Part shown: positions 57,957-64,000 of the stretch, one piece after another | Layout: each line of letters begins with the position of its first letter | Numbering within the stretch: position 1 is the stretch's first letter | From: Ophiosphaerella korrae | Taxonomy: Eukaryota > Ascomycota > Dothideomycetes > Pleosporales > Phaeosphaeriaceae | Length of the DNA stretch: 64,000 nucleotides | Assembly: GCA_028456385.1 (NCBI GenBank) | Contig: JALNQF010000008.1 | Location: 124,001 to 188,000 of the forward strand | Direction: 5' to 3' | Position numbers and translations under genes: made by a program | Notes under the pieces: model-generated | Database searches by the model: none | The model's input: only the letters and a program-made list of their open reading frames with translations | What the model was told of the DNA's origin: nothing

Positions 57957-60900
57957 ATGCCGACGACCTACGCCGACCCACCGCCTGCGCTAGTCCATGA
58001 CCCTGCCGGGCGACAGTATCAAATGGAGAAGCAGCTCGGTCGTGGAGGTTTTGCAATCTGCTGGCAAGCACAACAGGTTGATACTGCCGCCGCGTCCCAT
58101 CAGACTGTCGCTGTAAAGATTGTGAAGTCTAAAATAGAGATTAAGAAGGTGGCACAGAAGGTATTAGTGTTGATAATGTCTTAATATGTGTAGTATTCTG
58201 ACCTTGCTTGCAGTTTGTTACTGAGTTGCAACTCCATTCAAAACTGCATCATCCAAATATCGTTGCGTTCTACCACGCATTCGCCTTTGAGTTATCCACA
58301 TTTGTCGTCCTCGAGCTGTGCTTAAACGGGTCTCTTGCTGACTGGCTGAAGAAGCGATCATATCTTTCAATGCCTGAAGTCCGTCGATGTATTATTCAAA
58401 CCTGCGGTGCTATAAAGTATCTTCATTTGCGGAATATCGTCCATCGTGACTTAAAGGCCGGAAACTTGTTCTTAGACTATAATATGAATATCAAAGTCGG
58501 AGATTTTGGACTTGCTGCTATATTAGTTAGTCTAGATGATGCTGCTGTACGCCGAACAACAATGTGTGGGACCCCAAATTACATCGCACCTGAGGTTCTT
58601 GAGAAGGGCGGCAAAGGGCATGATGAAAGGGTTGATATATGGGCTATTGGCATTCTTGCGTAAGTTCTTCCTATATTTCTAGTTAAATACATCATAACGT
58701 TTCTCCTAGTTACACACTCGCTATTGGACGAGCACCCTTTCACGCCTCAAAACCTGACCAAGTCCTCCTTAGAGTTGCGAGAGGCGAATATGCCTGGCCT
58801 AATCTTACAAAGCATCAGAATGATATTCCAGACAATCTCCGCAAGCTTGTCTCCCAAATTCTCGTAGACGAGAATCTACGCCCAAGCCTCGATACTATCG
58901 TCTCGCACGATTTCTTCAAAATTGGCCTTGTTCCCGACATTCTTAGCGCGAACGCCCTTACTTCTACCCCGAAATGGGACGCTAAACCACCTAGTCCAAC
59001 AACTATTAAGCAAGGCTACACAGCGAGCTGGTACAAACAATGCAAAGCTAGCGGTGTGGGCGAGTACGCAGCAGGAAAATTCTTCCCCGTTGTTGGAGGC
59101 TTCCCGTCTAGTAGTATATACCGAGAGTGCGAGCGAGAAGCTGAGTCTAGAAAGATGCCTGTTGTCCCAATGCCCGCAAGCGCTATCTACGTTCCCTTTG
59201 TTTACCGAAGGGGCAAGGGCAACGCTGGAGGACTACTTGAGAATATCAAAGAGCGCGAGGTATCTGCGGTTCCATCGCATCTGGTCGAACATTCTGTCAA
59301 CACAACGTACAGCATACCCAGTGTTGTGGAACCACTACCAAGCAAGCAGAAAGTCACGGAATGCCATGGTCGAGATAATCCGGCATTCAAATCTACGAGA
59401 TCACCTGCATTTTCATGCGCGGAAAGTACAATGACTGTCCGTCGCCCAGCTGCGTCAAATCTCAGGAGCGCTTCAAGGGAGACTTCCGTTGCTGCTGAAA
59501 AGCCAGAGGCGGAAGATTCCATTGCCATTGCCGAGTTGAAACCTACTACGATCGACAAACCTCCTATGCGGTCATCTCGTACGCAATCAGTTCGTGCCAC
59601 TTCTCGAACTACTTCTTATAGCAGGCTCCCAGCCAACAGTTCGGCTCTAAGGCCCGCAAGACCAACACAAGCAGCCTTCCAGAATACTGCACGAGAGGAA
59701 GCTGGTATTGCAAAAGCTGTGCAATCTATACGCAGTACTTCTCATACAACTACTCGAACAAAACCCACTATAGCAGCCACCAATGTATATCATACACCCC
59801 AACTTACTAGGCAAGCATTTAAGTCTGCCGCTCCACCTCTTCCATCAGGACATGGTATTGCCACAAGATCGAGAAATCTTGTCGCCTCTTCCGAGGCGCA
59901 CGGGAGTCTCTACATTGATCCATCTACCGTCCTTGCTCGAGCAGAAGAGCTCCGCAACAATATCCTTACCGTACTAACTTCCGGCTGCAAATCTTCGTCT
60001 GGTTCCTACGACCCAGAACCTATAACCAAGCATCTGCCATTCGTCTGCAAATGGGTCGATTACAGCAGGAAGCATGGCATAGGTTATGTTCTCGCTAAGG
60101 GTAGTGTCGGAATTATTGCAAACCATACCAGTACTTTGCCAATCATGCATACAGTTATAGAACATAGTTATGAATATTTCAAGACGACATACGACGGCTC
60201 TGCAGCTAAAAACCTCCCGTTTAAATTCTTTATGCAGGCTAACGAAGGCAATTTAGCGGAAGTTACACTAACTAATGCAGTTCGCAAGCAGCATACCGTA
60301 TTGTGGGCCAAATTTGCGCGGTACATGTGCAAACAGCTGAAAACTCAGAGGACTGGACCTTCGACCGAAGAGAAGGAGCGGCCAATCACGATCGTACGGT
60401 TCTACCAGCGCGTGGGTAACGTCAGCGCATGGGGCTTTAGTAATGGGTGTTTCCAGGTTCGTATATAGTTCTCGTCCTCCTCTTTATCTTTTCCCTCTTT
60501 CTATTTCTCTCGTTTAATCTCTCTAAATCTGGATGTGTACTGATTTAAATCCTTTTAATATAGTTTAATTTTCCCGACCACACTAAAATTGTCCTCTCCG
60601 CTGATGGCACACACGCCTCCTTTACTGTACTCCCACTCTCTGCCATCAAGCAACTGAATACGGATCAAACTGAACTCCCCCTCGATTTTATTCGGGCTCG
60701 CGAAGTTGTCTCAGGCACTGTTGAACAGCTGCTATACGGTGCTCAACCCAGTATAAATCCAATCTCCAAGTCAACCTCCTTAAGTAGCAAAATTGAAGTA
60801 TCAGCTTTAGCAGCGGCAAATAACTTACCGGATAAGCTTCGTTTTGTGGTTGCGTTAGTAGGCAATTGGATTTCTGGGGGCGGTCTAGGGTGCAAGCCTA

Positions 60901-61031
60901 TAGGAATACAATGGCCGGGATGGGAAGGCACAACGCTGGACGATGCGTGGGGGAATAAGTTAGACTGGGTCACGGTAGGGAGATTTGGAGGTGATAACCG
61001 CGTAGAGGAAAACAAGGAAGAGGAGGTATGA
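57957..61031 (+). CDS. Polo-like serine/threonine kinase, divergent
   Basis: 954 residues. Exons are 57957..58160, 58214..58659, 58710..60456 and 60564..61031. The kinase domain starts almost at the N-terminus: glycine loop LGRGGFAICW, VAVKI with Lys54, HRDLKAGNLF with catalytic Asp147, DFG 165-167, and activation loop RRTTMCGTPNYIAPE typical of Polo kinases. A low-complexity Ser/Thr/Arg linker of about 350 residues follows. Polo box 1 has CKWVDYSRKHGIGYVLAKGS (Trp665). Polo box 2 starts before the last intron (VSAWGFSNGCFQ) and, after splicing, gives FNFPDHTKIVLSADG, so the His805-x-Lys807 phosphopeptide pincer is retained. The usual fungal role is mitotic entry, spindle and septation. Divergent loop residues and the location among TE and HET relics suggest an extra, faster-evolving copy rather than the single essential one (inference). 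Confidence 0.87.
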
Positions 61032-61643
61032 AGGACAAAATTAGAAAAAGTTACTGGTCTCTAGTTATGCATTTTTTAATACTCAGGTGCGGAAATGGGG
61101 GTAAGATGATGGAGACATGACCGTTCTCTACCAAGAATCTGAATGCATGTGCTCACATTGTTCTCCTCTATAGCCTTGTTAGACCTGGTATATTTTATCC
61201 GGTTAGCCTTAAATATTAGTCGTCAAACCGGGAAAATTCTGCCGTCCCGCGATTCCTAACCAGTGCCCGTACCAGATTATTTCCAGGGAAATCCTGCTTT
61301 CCTACATTTACCCCACATCCACAACCACCACTCCCTCCCTAGCTCACCCGAAAACTCTGTTCCTCAATTCAAAGCACGCTTGATATGCAGGGTCTGGGTA
61401 ATCGTCATCAATCCACCACGCCAAACTCGATTCTCACACTCTGCATCCAACCACACCACATATACGCTTGCTTGTGTATCACGACAACGATAACAACAAT
61501 AAAAAGGCTATGAAACAAGGAATTCAACGATTCTAAAGAGAGCCCTGATTTTCGTACTCGTAATAATACGTTGATCGTGAGTATACACAGAAAAGAAAAG
61601 AAATAATCGTACAAGGAGAGAATCGCGTAGAAATCAAGCTTGA
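61032..61643. other. Intergenic, convergent
   Basis: 3' flanks of the kinase and of the small membrane protein. AT-rich, no gene seen. Confidence 0.5.
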
Positions 61644-62013
61644 TTACACTTTCCATTTCGCGGTGGTCCATTCGTTGTACTCTTTTTTGAGTTCGCGTTG
61701 GACCCAGGGAATGGTGATGGCTGTCCAAATGCCAGCCCAGAGGAAGGGTAGAACCCAGCCAACCTAGACAAAATTAGCAAGGTGTTACAAAGTGATGATG
61801 AAGTCGGTAGACGTACAACGTAGGCAGCATCACGCGGGATGGTGAAGACGATGATTGTGCATACGGCAGCGCTGACCTTAAGGGCAAAAAGGCTCGGCAG
61901 AGTGTCTGATACATGAGATAACAGTATAGCACTGCGGTGTCGGCCCTCTACATAGAATCAATCTTTTACTACCCATTGTTGCAACGACTGTTCTTCGTTA
62001 ATTCACCCCGCAT
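61644..62013 (-). CDS. Small two-helix membrane protein, multi-exon
   Basis: Too short and spliced to appear as one open frame. The model is 62013..62007, 61947..61817 and 61763..61644, giving 85 residues. The last intron (gtacgt..gtctag, 53 bases) is well supported: it joins FTIPRDAAYV to VGWVLPFLWAGIWTAITIPW in frame. Two hydrophobic segments (ALKVSAAVCTIIVFTI and the one just quoted) are followed by a charged tail (QRELKKEYNEWTTAKWKV). The first exon of 7 bases and its gtgaat donor are a best guess; the true start may be further upstream. No family is recognised. It may be an endoplasmic-reticulum or mitochondrial small membrane protein. Confidence 0.5.
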
Positions 62014-62395
62014 GGCACCTGTGCTGTATGCCTCTGCCGTACCAACACAGTCATTAGCTGCATAAGTAGTTTGAGTTGTGGCTGAGCAGCCCATGAGCCG
62101 ACGCGAGCCAGCGTGATTGGACCTGATTCGCGCCTGAGCTCGCTGTTGAGCCAAAATAAGCCAGCGTGATTTTCCTCCCTGAGCAGCATGAAGAGCGTCT
62201 GGAACTGGGCCCTAATAAACTCGTAGGGATGTGAGGTATTAAGGACGTGGCAGCAGGGGCCTGAGATGAAAAGGTAGTGAGTATGGAACTATTAATACGT
62301 TTGTATTGAAAAGCTATATATATATTCTGCCGCCATTCTCGGCGGCATATGTCACCCTTTTCGTACGGCATTGTCGTCGGTGGTAAGTCTGTATA

Positions 62396-62634
62396 GTGCA
62401 ACACGTATCGACCCATGCAAAGCATAATTGGTAACGAGACTTTGCAATTTCGCATGTCTTTACAATTTTTTCGTATCCAGGCTTTTTCAGTGTTTTTTCA
62501 GAGCGTTGGGGGGACGACATCTCTTCGTAGGTGACCTCCTCGCCGTCCTTCCATGTATGTGACAAAATAGCGTATGACTTTTCCGCGTTTGTGAATTCAC
62601 ACAACTTTAAAGTCGTGGTGTCAATTAGTCGAAT
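62396..62634 (-). pseudogene. N-terminal fragment of a second HET-domain gene
   Basis: The minus strand reads IRLIDTTTLKLCEF, YAILSHTWKDGEEVTYEEM and CFAWVDTCC, the first third of a HET domain. The codon where the start Met is expected is ATT (62634-62632). After DTCC the similarity ends abruptly. No downstream HET sequence follows within the next kilobase on that strand. A dead 5' fragment. Confidence 0.72.
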
Positions 62635-63025
62635 ATTGATATCTAACTATTCAATCGATTTGGGGCGCTGTTCTTTCAAGGGTGTGTGAAGGGGATGTGA
62701 AAGTTGTGACCCCGCTCAAGTAAGCACGATTTTCGTTTAGTTGATCCAATGATGTGCCTTCCTCGCACTTCAAACGTGACTGTTCTCGGTTAGCTTTAAA
62801 GTGAATACTGAGGGAGGGTATGAAAACATGCTCTTGAAGGATGCAAAGGTGGATAGAAGGCGTTGTCACTGTATTACCCTAGCATCGCTGTCTTTGAATA
62901 GAACCAAGGATCTAAATATGGGTTGTATCAGACATCCACGCCAACACATTGATCGATGTTATTATCACTTCGCTGCATTTAGTTATATGATACCGGTACT
63001 TACCTCAGACATAGCAGCCAATGCA
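62635..63025. promoter_or_regulatory. Upstream region of the F-box/2EXR-like gene
   Basis: Presumed promoter and leader. The plus frame is open from 62801 but starts with GTG; in-frame ATGs occur before 63026 with no domain support. Confidence 0.4.
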
Positions 63026-63991
63026 ATGGCCTCCTCTGAACATAGTGATCTCACTGCCTCGGGCTTTACGAGGCAAAACACTCCTAATGCTGAATCATCC
63101 CTAGCCATAGCTTCTACTCTAGCACCAACCACAGTAGGCACGGCACCGAATTATGGTAGACTTTCGAGATTACCTGGCGAGATTCGCAACAAGATCTACG
63201 CTATTGTTTTCCAGTCTGACACACCATTTTTCCTTGTGGCAGCGGAAAAGACTGCAGGCCAATTTCGACTGAATCAGAGGGGTGAGAATGCTCAAAACGA
63301 CACTGTTAATGCGCTGCAGGCGCTCAGTATGATCAGTCGCGTCATACGGCGCGAAGCACGCACGTTCTTCTACGCCTCGAAGCATTTTTTCATCCTCGGA
63401 AATGAATACGAGTACCTTCCCATCTTCATACGTTGGCTTGATGTCATAGGACCAGAGTGTCGCGCTGCGCTACGCAAAGTGTGCTTCGCTGGGCATATGT
63501 GGTATGATCCAAGTGCAAAACTTACCACGCGATTCCATAACTTGCTCCAGAGTTGTACAAGTCTTCGAACTTTGACAATAGAGGTCTCACTTCAACATGT
63601 GTACGAATCTAACCTGGCGAATCTAGACTCGTATATCAACTGTCCTGGCCCTGGTTTACCGAATGATCCATTCCCCCGAGTCGACATTACACCATGGGCC
63701 AAGGACGTGACCGTGATGCCAAAGCTGGAAAGGTTCAGACTAGATCTTCTCACGACTATCAACAAATATAGTAGGAAAGGGGGAACTGGAAGATGGTTCT
63801 GGCGAGATCGTGAGGAGAGAGTCAACAAACTCAGAGAGTATGTGAAAACGAGGCTGAGGGACGCGATACAAGAAATTGTGCCCGGAAAAGAGAAAGTTGC
63901 AAGAGTAAATTACTGTGGTGGGTATGACTGGGTATATCGCGGACATGCGTGGGAGCCAGGTTGGCAGCGGTGGTATAATGCACAACACTGA
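63026..63991 (+). CDS. F-box / 2EXR-like protein
   Basis: 321 residues from the ATG at 63026. An N-terminal Ser/Thr-rich stretch precedes LSRLPGEIRNKIYAIVF, the short F-box-like motif of fungal 2EXR proteins. It is followed by ALSMISRVIRREARTFFYAS and FIRWLDVIGPECRAALRKV, the usual companion segments. Such proteins are abundant and variable in Pezizomycotina. A role as a substrate adaptor of an SCF-type ubiquitin ligase is plausible but unproven. The C-terminal half contains a charged helix (RDREERVNKLREYVKTRLRD) and ends YDWVYRGHAWEPGWQRWY, a terminal motif seen in relatives. Upstream in-frame ATGs would lengthen the N-terminus by up to about 60 residues without adding a domain. Confidence 0.75.
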   Translation: MASSEHSDLTASGFTRQNTPNAESSLAIASTLAPTTVGTAPNYGRLSRLPGEIRNKIYAIVFQSDTPFFLVAAEKTAGQFRLNQRGENAQNDTVNALQALSMISRVIRREARTFFYASKHFFILGNEYEYLPIFIRWLDVIGPECRAALRKVCFAGHMWYDPSAKLTTRFHNLLQSCTSLRTLTIEVSLQHVYESNLANLDSYINCPGPGLPNDPFPRVDITPWAKDVTVMPKLERFRLDLLTTINKYSRKGGTGRWFWRDREERVNKLREYVKTRLRDAIQEIVPGKEKVARVNYCGGYDWVYRGHAWEPGWQRWYNAQH

Positions 63992-64000
63992 TGTTGATGT

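Noticed and set aside
1..64000. CRISPR array, rRNA, bacterial operons
   Set aside because: No regularly spaced direct repeats, no rRNA-like sequence. The sequence is clearly eukaryotic, with introns.

Overview
This window is nuclear DNA from a filamentous ascomycete. Genes carry short GT..AG introns of about 45-60 bases. The families present (Zn2Cys6 regulators, TRI12-type MFS transporter, GH12 glucanase, HET relics, homeobox-C2H2 regulators) and several RIP-like nonsense changes fit a plant- or litter-associated Dothideomycete, probably of the Pleosporales. That placement is inferred from gene content and intron style, not from a database match.

Layout. 1-12.3 kb is gene-dense and looks like conserved core: two head-to-head Zn2Cys6 transcription factors, a Vps9-type Rab5 exchange factor whose CUE domain is completed by a small second exon, an ASNSD1-like asparagine synthetase-domain protein, a cysteine-rich probably secreted or membrane-anchored protein, a 67-residue small protein and a DUF4202 protein. 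13.1-20.6 kb holds three tandem paralogous regulators. Each has an acidic N-terminus, a homeodomain, an intron just after the homeodomain and a shared C-terminal C2H2-type zinc-finger block. 21-26.7 kb has a SulP sulfate permease and a TRI12-like MFS transporter. 26.7-32.6 kb is gene-poor, with a MITE-like element, a small RING protein and a coiled-coil hypothetical protein. 32.6-43.8 kb has an ankyrin protein with an unusual amphipathic C-terminus, a divergent pair of 2-hydroxyacid dehydrogenase and FAD oxidoreductase genes, a seven-helix membrane protein and a Cue5-like ubiquitin-binding protein.

44-64 kb is accessory in character. It holds a secreted NucA/NucB nuclease, a repeat-containing protein of unknown function, a broken astacin-like peptidase, a GH12 glucanase, a HET relic with Trp-to-stop changes, a decayed Tc1/mariner transposase, a divergent Polo-like kinase with intact polo-box signatures, a small two-helix membrane protein, a second HET relic lacking its start codon and an F-box/2EXR-like protein at the right edge.

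How the genes relate. The strongest structured signal is the homeobox-C2H2 triplet, best read as a locally expanded regulator family. The dehydrogenase and FAD oxidase share one promoter region and could act on linked 2-oxo/2-hydroxy acids. Vps9 (endosomal entry) and Cue5 (ubiquitin-dependent autophagy) are independent housekeeping trafficking genes. The decayed genes share G-to-A or C-to-T changes, consistent with past RIP.
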